In this document: positions 8,366 to 15,914 of the stretch, in pieces
Layout: the number at the start of each line of letters is the position of its first letter
Position numbering within the stretch: the stretch's first letter is position 1
Assembly: GCA_002737125.1 (NCBI GenBank)
Contig: NSHP01000005.1
Coordinates: 1 to 32,392 of the forward strand
Origin: Actinomycetota bacterium
GTDB lineage: Bacteria > Actinomycetota > Actinomycetes > S36-B12
DNA: 32,392 nucleotides
Direction of reading: 5' to 3'
Made by a program: the position numbers and the translations under genes
The notes under the pieces: generated by a model
Database searches by the model: none
Seen by the model: the letters and a program-made list of their open reading frames with translations, nothing else
What the model was told of the DNA's origin: nothing

Positions 8366-9450
8366 TACAGAACTACCACCGAGCGAAGAACTTCGCCTCG
8401 GTGCATCTTCGCGAAAGCCTCTTCAACTTCATCGAGGGCAATTTCCTCGGAAACAAATCGATCCAAAGGCAGCCGGCCTTGCAGATACAGATCAATTAGC
8501 ATCGGGAAGTCTCGCGATGGCAGGCAATCCCCGTACCAACTTGACTTAAGTGAGCCACCGCGACCGAAGACATCAATTAGCGGCAGATCCAGTCGCATCG
8601 TCGGATCGGGAACACCGACGAGCACCACGGTGCCGGCGAGATCACGCCCGTAGAACGCAGCTTCGTAGGTTTCGGGGCGACCGACCGCATCAATCACGAC
8701 ATCGGCACCGAAGCCGCCGGTGAATTCTTGGATGCCTTCAACGGCATCGCGGTCGCGGGAGTTAACCGTGTGAGTTGCCCCGAACTCTCGGGCAAGTTCT
8801 AGTTTTCGGTCATCAATGTCAACCGCGATTATGGTGCTCGCACCGGCCAATTTGGCTCCTACTATTGCGGCGTCACCTACGCCACCACAGCCGATCACCG
8901 CGACGGTATCGCCGCGCGTGATGTTGGCGGTGTTGATCGCCGCACCCAGACCCGCCATCACGCCGCAACCGAGTAAGCCAGCAACTTGGGCGGGGGCCCT
9001 GCGATCTACCTTTGTGCATTGCCCGGCCGCCACCAGAGTTTTTTCTGCAAATGCACCGATACCAAGCGCTGGGCTGAGTTCGGTGCCATCCTCCAGCGTC
9101 ATCTTGGCCGCGGCGTTATGGGTGTTGAAGCAGTACCACGGTCGGCCGCGCCGGCAGGCGCGACAATCCCCGCACACGGCGCGCCAGTTTAAGATGACAT
9201 AGTCACCGGGCTGAACTTCGGTGACACCTTCGCCAACGGTATCGACGAAACCGGCTGCTTCGTGGCCGAGTAGATAAGGGAACTCGTCGTTGATCGCACC
9301 TTCACGGTAGTGCAAATCCGTGTGGCATACCCCGCATGCGGCGATCTTAACTTTCACTTCGCCTGGCCCTGGATCGGGTATAACGATGTTCTCGATTGAG
9401 ACGGGTGCACCTTTTGTTTTGGCGATTACCCCGCGAACCATCTCAGACAT
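8365..9450 (-). CDS. mscR: S-(hydroxymethyl)mycothiol dehydrogenase (NAD/mycothiol-dependent formaldehyde dehydrogenase)
   Basis: This 361-residue zinc-dependent medium-chain dehydrogenase has catalytic zinc ligands Cys42 (CGVCHTD) and His63-Glu64 (GHEAAG), a structural-zinc loop [15 protein letters not shown], and the NAD motif GCGGVG. The sequence pattern (for example NWRAVCGDC and [11 protein letters not shown]) is that of the actinobacterial mycothiol-dependent formaldehyde dehydrogenase rather than the glutathione-dependent class III enzyme. It oxidises the spontaneous formaldehyde-mycothiol adduct. The start is ATG at 9450 with AGGAAGGG upstream. Its place among several N-demethylation genes suggests it removes formaldehyde released by them. 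It is the main reason for assigning the window to the Actinomycetota. Confidence 0.92.
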   Translation of the reverse strand: MSEMVRGVIAKTKGAPVSIENIVIPDPGPGEVKVKIAACGVCHTDLHYREGAINDEFPYLLGHEAAGFVDTVGEGVTEVQPGDYVILNWRAVCGDCRACRRGRPWYCFNTHNAAAKMTLEDGTELSPALGIGAFAEKTLVAAGQCTKVDRRAPAQVAGLLGCGVMAGLGAAINTANITRGDTVAVIGCGGVGDAAIVGAKLAGASTIIAVDIDDRKLELAREFGATHTVNSRDRDAVEGIQEFTGGFGADVVIDAVGRPETYEAAFYGRDLAGTVVLVGVPDPTMRLDLPLIDVFGRGGSLKSSWYGDCLPSRDFPMLIDLYLQGRLPLDRFVSEEIALDEVEEAFAKMHRGEVLRSVVVL

Positions 9451-9485
9451 GTGTTCCCTTCCTAATTAGTGCGAGGAATTCCCAA

Positions 9486-9504
9486 AACCGGCTGTGGCCG
9501 AGTT
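9486..9504 (-). promoter_or_regulatory. Hairpin upstream of the mycothiol-dehydrogenase gene
   Basis: AAC-CGGC pairs with GCCG-A-GTT around a TGTG loop (7 bp with one bulged base). On the minus strand it is followed by TTTT. It sits about 40-60 nt before the dehydrogenase start, so it could be an attenuator or part of a regulator site. Confidence 0.35.
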
Positions 9505-9538
9505 TGATGTTGCTGTGAAATACAAAATGATTGAGGTT

Positions 9539-9566
9539 CGGCCGGTTAGCGCATTCTAACCGGCCG
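9539..9566. promoter_or_regulatory. Perfect 11-bp inverted repeat
   Basis: CGGCCGGTTAG, a 6-nt spacer CGCATT, then CTAACCGGCCG: both arms match exactly. There is no T-run on either side, so a simple intrinsic terminator is unlikely. The AACCGGC core is shared with the neighbouring hairpin at 9486-9504, which suggests a repeated regulator-binding element or a structured leader upstream of the formaldehyde genes. Confidence 0.5.
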
Positions 9567-10147
9567 CACCTTAGATATGCGAGCGAATTATTCTTAAGAA
9601 CCCTCGAAGCAAAACCCGTCGTTTATAACAGAGCGAATCGAATACTACGGCTGCAGGTCGCCATCGATTCCATGTGCACTGGCACGGGCCCACGCCACCG
9701 CAATGGTCAGCCGGTCAACTGGCGCAAAACTTGCTGGTGAAGCCACACTCAAACTGGGCACGCTAAGCCTCCTTTTTGGTATTCGAATTAGCGATAAGAC
9801 ACGCCCTAAGATAGGACGTCTGACTTCGGCGAAATCAAAGCCCCAAAGCCCCAAAGCCATTTTTTGCCATTTTCGAAAGAAGCGGCGGGTGTGCGATTAA
9901 GGTTTCCATCGTGCGTGGCAAGTTGGGGATATTTGTCCTAGGGGTGCTGTCATCCTCCCGCTGGCCCCGGCGGCCGTGGCGCAGGACCCACTTGGCTCCC
10001 CAGATAGCAACCCATGGGAGCCCCGAGTGTGGCACCTAGCGCAGGCTCTCGTGCCGCGCAAAACCGGCGGCAACCGCATCCTGCAATTGCGCCGCACTTG
10101 CGGTGGGCTGCTCGATCACTGGCCAAGTCTAAGTGCAGGCGCAAACA

Positions 10148-10804
10148 CTATGAGGGCTTGACAACTGTCCAGTATGACGCGGCATTGAGCTCTGCGTAGT
10201 TGGGTGGAAGCGCTGCCGCAGTGGCTTTAACGCTGCACTTACCGGCCTTCTTGCCCACTTTAAGCAGCCAGCCCTTACTTGAATCCTTCACGACAGTGCA
10301 CAGATTAGATCCGGTTGCGATCTTAAAGGTAACCAGCTTGCCTTTATTGGTTTTAAGCTTCGGGGCGCCCATCACATAGGTCTTGCCCTCGGTAACCGTT
10401 TGCGGTGTTTTATTCCAGACACTGCCGAACTTGGCACTCTGGCCAAGTGGGATGGTCGGGATGGTGAAAGTCGCGGTCGCTGCATCGAGCCCGCCCCCGG
10501 CTGGCGAATTCATCACCAGGACGCAAGGGGTGGCTCCGGAGGTCACGGTCAATTGCTTTTGTGACACGGTGCAGCCACCGCTAGCACTCAAAGTCACGTT
10601 TACCCCTGTGGTGGAGGATGCGTAAACATCATTTACTGACGTATACATGATGGCCGGCATCGTCCAAGGGTCGGTGAAGTTGGGTGAGCCCTTACCCCAG
10701 CTCGCGGTGATAACACCGGTCGCGGCGGAGGCGGGGATCGCGGTGGCGCCGTAAAGCAAGGAGGTGGCGGCAAGAGCGGCGAGATAACGGGTCATGAGGC
10801 GCAT
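10148..10804 (-). CDS. Secreted protein with two Ig-like/beta-sandwich cysteine modules, unknown function
   Basis: This protein is about 218 residues. It has a signal peptide (hydrophobic YLAALAATSLLYGATAIPA, then ASA before the likely cleavage) and a mature part rich in Thr, Ser, Gly and Ala. Two stretches have the pattern of small bacterial Ig-like repeats: CTVSQKQLTVTSGATPC, and a later pair C-TVV...GKC-SVKATAA followed by NYAELNAASYWTV. The four cysteines could form two disulphides. I chose the ATG at 10804; an ATG three codons later (10795) is possible. There is no ribosome-binding site, but TATCGT lies 6 nt before 10804, consistent with a leaderless mRNA. It diverges from another exported protein, so the two may work together at the cell surface. 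No function can be assigned. Confidence 0.75.
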   Translation of the reverse strand: MRLMTRYLAALAATSLLYGATAIPASAATGVITASWGKGSPNFTDPWTMPAIMYTSVNDVYASSTTGVNVTLSASGGCTVSQKQLTVTSGATPCVLVMNSPAGGGLDAATATFTIPTIPLGQSAKFGSVWNKTPQTVTEGKTYVMGAPKLKTNKGKLVTFKIATGSNLCTVVKDSSKGWLLKVGKKAGKCSVKATAAALPPNYAELNAASYWTVVKPS

Positions 10805-10810
10805 CAACAC

Positions 10811-10871
10811 ACGATAGTGCTTTTACTTGGTGCGCGTGGCCGACTTGACAGTCAGCGAGTTTCGTTATCCA
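10811..10871. promoter_or_regulatory. Divergent promoter region between two secreted-protein genes
   Basis: On the plus strand TTGACA (10845-10850), a 15-nt spacer and TATCCA (10866-10871) end 8 nt before the ATG at 10880, the layout of a leaderless transcript. On the minus strand TATCGT (10816-10811) ends 6 nt before the ATG at 10804. The plus-strand spacer is short, so the assignment is tentative. Confidence 0.4.
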
Positions 10872-10879
10872 CTTTGCTG

Positions 10880-12400
10880 ATGATTTCGAGCCTACTTGCC
10901 CGCACTGCCGTCGCCCTATTTGCTGGGGCCCTGGTCGCAACTTCTGGGGCCACCGCCTCCGCGAAGCCCATCCCTGAGGGCCCAGGGTTTAGCAGCGCCA
11001 CCAAGTTCATTGGCAGCCCGGCAAAGGCGAACCCGGTGTCGCTGCCGGTGGTCCCGACGAACCCGTACATGGCACCGGTGGGTAAGTCGAATATCCATAA
11101 CGACACCTACATGTCAGACTCGTATCAGTGGGCTGGACCGTTGGGTAAGAACACGAAGGTCACTTCACAGGTTGCTGGCGGTGAGTGCGCGAGTATCACT
11201 TTCAATGCAGCAGGCCAGCTAGTTGCTATTTGCCTGACTCCTAAAACTCCTGCCTACTTGACTCTCATGGATCCAGATTCGTTGAAGGTATTAACTCGAT
11301 ACAACCTAACCAGGCGCCCCACCGCGGTTGGCGCTTTGTCGAATCGGGACTACACCGAATTGTCGGGCGGTTACTTCTATCTCGATAACCAGGACCGGGC
11401 CGTCGTGGCGACGGCAGACCGACACATCATCACCTTCGAAGTGGCACGAACTGGCTCGAAGTATGCATTTAAGCCAATTAGCGATGTCGACCTTGCGACA
11501 TCGATTACTGCAGGTCAACCCACATTCGCGGCCAGTGGAGATTCGATTTTGTCTGCATTGCCAGACTTCAATGGCAATATCTGGTTTGTCACAACCCAAG
11601 GCCTTGTCGGTGCCCTGAACCCGCAAACCGGAAAGAGTCAGACCATAAGGCTTTCAGGCGAGGGAATTACGCAGTCGTTCTCTATGGATGAAACTGGGGG
11701 CGTCTACGTCGTCAGTAACATTGCGATGTATCGCTTTGATGCGGTCGCTGGTTTGCCAACATCGAGTTGGCGCATTGTGTATGAAAATGATGGCGTTCAA
11801 AAGCCTGGTGCAAAGAGTGCAGGTTCCGGCACCAGTCCGACGGTGATGTCCGGTGGTCGGGTAGCAATTACAGACAACGCCAATCCAATGAACATTGTTG
11901 TGTATAACACCGCAGTTGATGCCGCATCTCGCGAAGTCTGCTCAGCGCCCGTTTTCGACAAGAACGCGAGCATTACAGAGAATTCACTCATCTCAATCGG
12001 TAGCTCGCTAATCGTCGAGAACAATTACGGTAACTTGAACATCCAATCCGTGGCAAAAGGCAAGACCACCACCCCCGGCTTTGCGAGAGTTGATGTGCAG
12101 GCTGATGGCACCTGCAAGAAGGTTTGGACCAACTCTGAAGTAAGTGCCCCGAGCGTGGTTCCAAAGTTCTCGGCCGCGACTGGCTTGATTTACACGTACA
12201 CCAAGCCGAAAGGGCCGGGCAAAATTGATCGCTGGTACTGGACCGCACTTGATTACCGCACCGGCGAGGTGGTTTACAGCAAGTTAGCGGGGACAGGTGG
12301 CAAGTTCAATAACTCCTACGCGTCTTTGTACTTGGCACCAAACGGTGTTGGCTATGTTGGAGTTCTCAAGGGCCTGATCAGAGTTGCGGACATGAAGTAG
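10880..12400 (+). CDS. Secreted beta-propeller-like protein, unknown function
   Basis: This is a 506-residue exported protein. The signal peptide (MISSLLARTAVALFAGAL..., with a cleavage site after ATASA) is followed by a long region of repeating beta-strand segments such as DFNGNIWFVTTQGLVGALN and MDETGGVYVVSNIAMYRFD, and later YWTALDYRTGEVVY. These read like blades of a YVTN/PQQ or SMP-30-type propeller that alternate 'value' and 'display' strands. I chose the ATG at 10880 because it opens the signal peptide and follows a candidate -10 box. An in-frame GTG at 10817 would add 21 residues before the signal peptide and is less likely. No active-site motif is visible, and the ligand is unknown. 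Confidence 0.82.
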   Translation: MISSLLARTAVALFAGALVATSGATASAKPIPEGPGFSSATKFIGSPAKANPVSLPVVPTNPYMAPVGKSNIHNDTYMSDSYQWAGPLGKNTKVTSQVAGGECASITFNAAGQLVAICLTPKTPAYLTLMDPDSLKVLTRYNLTRRPTAVGALSNRDYTELSGGYFYLDNQDRAVVATADRHIITFEVARTGSKYAFKPISDVDLATSITAGQPTFAASGDSILSALPDFNGNIWFVTTQGLVGALNPQTGKSQTIRLSGEGITQSFSMDETGGVYVVSNIAMYRFDAVAGLPTSSWRIVYENDGVQKPGAKSAGSGTSPTVMSGGRVAITDNANPMNIVVYNTAVDAASREVCSAPVFDKNASITENSLISIGSSLIVENNYGNLNIQSVAKGKTTTPGFARVDVQADGTCKKVWTNSEVSAPSVVPKFSAATGLIYTYTKPKGPGKIDRWYWTALDYRTGEVVYSKLAGTGGKFNNSYASLYLAPNGVGYVGVLKGLIRVADMK

Positions 12401-12401
12401 T

Positions 12402-12416
12402 TGACGGGTAACGTCA
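12402..12416. terminator. Small hairpin between convergent genes
   Basis: TGACG-GGTAA-CGTCA lies between the stop codons of two convergent genes, which are only 17 nt apart. The 5-bp stem without a clear T-run is weak, so this is only a candidate bidirectional transcription end. Confidence 0.25.
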
Positions 12417-12417
12417 T

Positions 12418-13812
12418 CTAGCGAAAGGCTGCCTGCAGCATGCCCAACGCCTCGGCAACGCAAGCGGAGTCCGATTTCGGGCGCTTACGCGCGGCGCTGC
12501 CCCCGGAGAACCCAACTAAGGTGGGCGCACCGACAACGTCGGTGACATTGTAAAACTCGGTCCAACGCAGTGCCGAATTCGGTGCGAAATTCGAGGACTG
12601 CGCGGGTAATCCGCCGCCGACTATTCCGATCACTGTCTCCTGGCCCCACCACTGTTTGTCATATCGCAAGATCACTTTCTCAAGATTCCCGGTTGCAATG
12701 CCACCAATGGCCGCTTGGATGGCCTTGGATAATCCAGTAATACTTGGAGACTGGGCTTGCAGTAGTGAAACGGGTACCGCCATTACCACTGCATCGGCGG
12801 TTAGTACTGCATCTGACTCGAGCCTGACGTAAACACCACTCGGTTGCGACGCGTCGACATTTGCAACCGGCGAGCTAAGTCGGATATCGAGGTTGGTGGC
12901 CAGCAATTCTGGGATGTGTTGGTATCCGCCCGCCACAAATGCGTCACCACCAAGAAAATCACTGCCCTCAGTGGGGGCCCGTGCACCCAATTTCGTTGCA
13001 TCGAGGCCATACTCCTGAACTACACCAGTCTCAACGGCCCAAGTTGAAAACCGATTGGCTGGCAGTCCATGTTGCCGCAACCACGAGGCAACCGAAGTGC
13101 TCGGATTCGGCCACGAATTTTCAAGCTGGCTCAGGAGGCTAACCAGTTGATTCGAAGCACGTTCAGCGCTCGGTGATGGCCGCCCGGTCTTGGTATCACG
13201 GAAGCTTTTATTGTCGTAGTCACTCGGAATCAATTTAAGCTGGGCCTGCTGTGCAAGGGGCACTAGCGGGTTGGTTTTCAGCGCGTGCACCCAAGCGGCA
13301 CCCATTTCTACGGACACTCCCCAGGACGTATTCGTGTGGACGCGCCCGCCGATTCGATCCCTGGCCTCAACCACCACGACCTGGGCGCCACTGATGGCAA
13401 GATCGTGTGCGGCGGAAACACCGGCCATACCAGCGCCGATGACGATGACCTTGGGCCCCAAACCGTTGGCTATCAAGGTGCGCGCAGCGCGCTGGCCTGA
13501 TCGAAGAGCCCCCTGAACTGTTGCGGGGTATTCGGGGTCGGTGTATTCACCGGCAAAGACGAGTCGATTGTTAATTATGGCTCGAGCTAAAGTCTTTCTA
13601 ACGCTTGCGGTTGCACCCACGGGCAGCGCAGAGTAGGCGCCCAGTGACCATCGATCGGTGTCCCACCTCGTGACTAGTGATGCGGTCGGGTTTGGCAGCG
13701 ATGCCCTAGGTAGCTTTGCGATGGCCGACTTGTTGCCAGTAGCGATCGCGGTGGCGAATAGCGTGGTGGCACCTAGAAAATTTCTCCGACTAAGCGGGGA
13801 GGGCACTAGCAC
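12418..13812 (-). CDS. Tat-exported flavin amine oxidase with circularly permuted domain order
   Basis: This is a 464-residue flavoprotein of the monoamine-oxidase family. A Tat signal, SRRNFLG (residues 8-14), is followed by a hydrophobic stretch. In normal family members the FAD Rossmann motif is at the N-terminus, and the TRW...GaYs...AGE...GA..SG block is at the C-terminus. Here the C-terminal block comes first: TRWDTD at 48-53, GAYS at 58-61, VFAGEYTDPEYPATVQGAL at 85-103 and SGQRAA at 105-110. It is followed at 122-131 by VIVIGAGMAG and then VVVVEARDRIGGRVHT. The protein ends at ALGMLQAAFR, the point where a normal enzyme would continue into the TRW block. Nothing is lost, only reordered. 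The start is GTG at 13812, or the GTG two codons later, which is better spaced from AAGGTG. It lies 6 nt after the amidase gene, so it is probably in one operon with it. The substrate amine is unknown. Confidence 0.88.
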   Translation of the reverse strand: MLVPSPLSRRNFLGATTLFATAIATGNKSAIAKLPRASLPNPTASLVTRWDTDRWSLGAYSALPVGATASVRKTLARAIINNRLVFAGEYTDPEYPATVQGALRSGQRAARTLIANGLGPKVIVIGAGMAGVSAAHDLAISGAQVVVVEARDRIGGRVHTNTSWGVSVEMGAAWVHALKTNPLVPLAQQAQLKLIPSDYDNKSFRDTKTGRPSPSAERASNQLVSLLSQLENSWPNPSTSVASWLRQHGLPANRFSTWAVETGVVQEYGLDATKLGARAPTEGSDFLGGDAFVAGGYQHIPELLATNLDIRLSSPVANVDASQPSGVYVRLESDAVLTADAVVMAVPVSLLQAQSPSITGLSKAIQAAIGGIATGNLEKVILRYDKQWWGQETVIGIVGGGLPAQSSNFAPNSALRWTEFYNVTDVVGAPTLVGFSGGSAARKRPKSDSACVAEALGMLQAAFR

Positions 13813-13818
13813 TTCACC

Positions 13819-14838
13819 TTAAAGACTGATGGTCGTGAACTCTCCGCGGTCCGCGAATGTGCGAAACCTTGAGGTATCACCGGTGAAGTCAGTCTCCTTT
13901 ACATCGACCACATACACCGTCGGGTCATCGAGGGCGCGATAGGCGTACCGCAGATCACTCAGATTGGCGATCGTGTGGGCGTAGGATATTTCATTTACGA
14001 GGGAGTGGTCGGGCCCAGGCTCTTTGATAATTCCCGGCGGCACGTCAAAGGTATTGAGCACGTGCAGGGCCAGCATTTCGGCGTCGCGGCCGTCTGTTGG
14101 CGTCTCGGCCAAGGTAGTAAGGGCGATAGCACGCACGAACCGGGAAGCGCTGGTGTAGTCGCCCGGCAGCCCATGGAGCCCGGAGCCAACTCCCAGACTC
14201 TTGATGTTCATGCCGTCACCCGTGCGCACACGTTGCCCCGGCCGATTTTCGGCCGAGAATCCGGTGTAGTTATTTAAGTTCAGCAGGTGCCAATCGAGAT
14301 AGGGGGAATTGGTTCCGACACTTGTCGGGTTGTTGACAACCACGACCCCGTCGGGTCGAAACTCGATGGCCGCAGAGTCATCCCGGTCGTGCACGAGTAC
14401 GTGGACAGGTGGGGTGAAAGGCAGGCCGGCATCCCAGCCCCAGATGTTTACTTCGGCTACCGCCTGGCGCACTTCCTCGATGGTCGCGCATGTCGAGAGC
14501 AGATAAGAGGCGACTTCGAGCTGGCTGACATCGGTACCGTCACCGCGGAATTCCGGCGCAACGAAAAAGCCACCTACCATATAAAGCAGGTGGGCGGATA
14601 GGCCGGCGGTGTTCATGCCGTCCATGATCGCGGCATCCATGCCCGTCGCCGCTAGGCCGACCACTCCGTGGCGCGTGGTCCAAGTCTTGGTAGGGACGCC
14701 GGCCGGGCCGAGTGCCACCTTGGGGATATCACGCGGGGTAACACACAGGGAAAGACTCATGAAATGCGGGTAATCAAGACTGCGGCCCACCACTACTGAG
14801 CCGTCCTCGGCGGTTGGTACCTTAAAATTCGTACACAT
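13819..14838 (-). CDS. Linear amide C-N hydrolase (choloylglycine hydrolase / penicillin V acylase family)
   Basis: This is a 339-residue Ntn-hydrolase. The ATG at 14838 is followed directly by Cys2, the nucleophile exposed when the first Met is removed. It has TAAAGGAG 5-6 nt upstream. The open frame extends 33 codons further, but that would bury the catalytic cysteine. Arg19 and Asp22 (VVVGRSLD) match the conserved Arg and Asp of bile-salt hydrolases and penicillin V acylases, and NLNNYTGFS fits the later Asn motif. There is no signal peptide, so it is cytoplasmic. It hydrolyses a linear amide bond; in the environment this may be N-acyl amines or N-acyl homoserine lactones rather than bile salts. 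It is followed after 6 nt by the permuted amine oxidase, which suggests release of an amine that is then oxidised. Confidence 0.88.
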   Translation of the reverse strand: MCTNFKVPTAEDGSVVVGRSLDYPHFMSLSLCVTPRDIPKVALGPAGVPTKTWTTRHGVVGLAATGMDAAIMDGMNTAGLSAHLLYMVGGFFVAPEFRGDGTDVSQLEVASYLLSTCATIEEVRQAVAEVNIWGWDAGLPFTPPVHVLVHDRDDSAAIEFRPDGVVVVNNPTSVGTNSPYLDWHLLNLNNYTGFSAENRPGQRVRTGDGMNIKSLGVGSGLHGLPGDYTSASRFVRAIALTTLAETPTDGRDAEMLALHVLNTFDVPPGIIKEPGPDHSLVNEISYAHTIANLSDLRYAYRALDDPTVYVVDVKETDFTGDTSRFRTFADRGEFTTISL

Positions 14839-14998
14839 GATGTCTCCTTTAGGCCCGGGACGCAGGTTAAGTGGAAAAAGCTGAAATAGCAAGGAAGTCT
14901 CCGGCCACCGGCGGATGTGGCGAAGGAGCCCATGCACCAGAATGGATTAGAGGTCGGCACTAAATTGGGTGCCCCCACCTGCGACGAGGGGATGCATA

Positions 14999-15886
14999 GT
15001 GAGCAGCGAACAGTTCGACAAGATGAAGAACGCTGAGGGCTTCATTGCGGCACTTGATCAAAGCGGCGGCAGTACCGCCAAGGCCTTGATGCTTTACGGC
15101 GTTGCAGAGACGGAATATAGCGGTGAAGGCGAGATGTTCGACCTGATTCATCAGATGCGCGCCCGCATCATCACTAGCCCTGCTTTCACCGGAGATCGCA
15201 TTCTCGGCGCGATTTTGTTCGAAATGACTATGGATCGTCAGATCGACGGCATTGGCACTGCGGAGTATTTGTGGAATCAAAAGCACATCGTGCCGTTCCT
15301 GAAAGTCGACAGGGGCCTAGCAGATGAGGTTGATGGCGCTCAGGTGATGAAGCCGATGCCCGACCTCGCTGAACTATTGGCGCGAGCCAACTCCAATGGC
15401 ATGTTCGGCACCAAGATGCGTTCGGTTATCAAGTTGGCGAATCCGACCGGTGTCGGCGCGGTCGTGGGTCAGCAGTTCGAGGTAGGTCGCCAGATTCTTG
15501 GCGCTGGTCTGGTGCCAATCATTGAGCCCGAGGTGGACATCAACAGTGCGCAGAAGGCAGCTGCCGAAACCTTGCTGAAGCCGGCGCTTCTGGCTGAACT
15601 TGACCAACTCACGGCCGATCAGCATGTCATGTTGAAGCTGACCTTGCCGGAGGCAGATGACTTCTATTCGGACTTGATCGCTCACCCCCGAGTACTACGC
15701 GTCGTCGCACTTTCGGGCGGCTACTCGCGCACCGATGCGAATGCCCGCCTGGCCCGCAATCACGGTATGACAGCGAGTTTCTCGCGCGCTCTAACCGAAG
15801 GCCTGTCGGCGCAGCAAAGTGATGCCGAATTTAATGCGGCTCTGGATGCCTCGATCGGTAGTATTTTTGCAGCGTCTATTACCTAA
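14999..15886 (+). CDS. fda: Class I fructose-bisphosphate aldolase
   Basis: This 295-residue protein has the bacterial class I FBA pattern: EQFDKMKNAEGFIAALDQSGG at the N-terminus, then VPFLKVDRGL, IEPEVDI and HVMLKLTLPE, whose lysine is the Schiff-base residue of the family, and finally SGGYSR, the phosphate-binding loop. It catalyses reversible cleavage of fructose-1,6-bisphosphate in the cytoplasm. I chose the GTG at 14999 because GAGGGG lies 7 nt upstream and the resulting length matches the family; the frame is open for 10 more codons upstream. It stands alone between divergent and convergent neighbours and has no obvious link to the amine genes. Confidence 0.93.
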   Translation: MSSEQFDKMKNAEGFIAALDQSGGSTAKALMLYGVAETEYSGEGEMFDLIHQMRARIITSPAFTGDRILGAILFEMTMDRQIDGIGTAEYLWNQKHIVPFLKVDRGLADEVDGAQVMKPMPDLAELLARANSNGMFGTKMRSVIKLANPTGVGAVVGQQFEVGRQILGAGLVPIIEPEVDINSAQKAAAETLLKPALLAELDQLTADQHVMLKLTLPEADDFYSDLIAHPRVLRVVALSGGYSRTDANARLARNHGMTASFSRALTEGLSAQQSDAEFNAALDASIGSIFAASIT

Positions 15887-15914
15887 TTGCTTTATTTGGC
15901 CGGAGTTTTTTCAT

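Larger units (their letters stand above)
9451..10147. other. Long stretch without a supported gene
   Basis: About 700 bases hold no open frame that looks like a protein on either strand. They contain two hairpins close to the mycothiol-dehydrogenase gene (described separately) and a short microrepeat patch near 9838-9876 (two adjacent AGCCCCA units followed by two GCCATTTT units). At 9943-10161 a plus-strand frame reads like a secreted-protein start (GAVILPLAPAAVAQ) but has no suitable start codon. This could be a decayed gene, an RNA gene or a long leader. Confidence 0.5.

Noticed and set aside
8159-8653. A 164-codon plus-strand open frame opposite the MBL and mycothiol-dehydrogenase genes
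   Set aside because: It spans the coupled junction of two real genes and has no motif.
9539-9566. tRNA or intrinsic terminator for the perfect inverted repeat
   Set aside because: No cloverleaf can be built around it and neither side has a T-run.
9645-9900. Small open frames on both strands in the non-coding stretch
   Set aside because: They are short, mutually overlapping, lack ribosome-binding sites and show no conserved pattern.
9976-10161. A possible small plus-strand gene with secreted-protein flavour
   Set aside because: The signal-like part lies upstream of the only usable start, there is no ribosome-binding site, and the remaining sequence has no recognisable fold.
12418-13812. Frameshift, chimeric assembly or fusion with a neighbouring gene fragment as the cause of the reordered amine oxidase
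   Set aside because: The frame is continuous, each motif occurs once, and the C-terminus ends exactly where the moved block would join, as expected for a true circular permutation.
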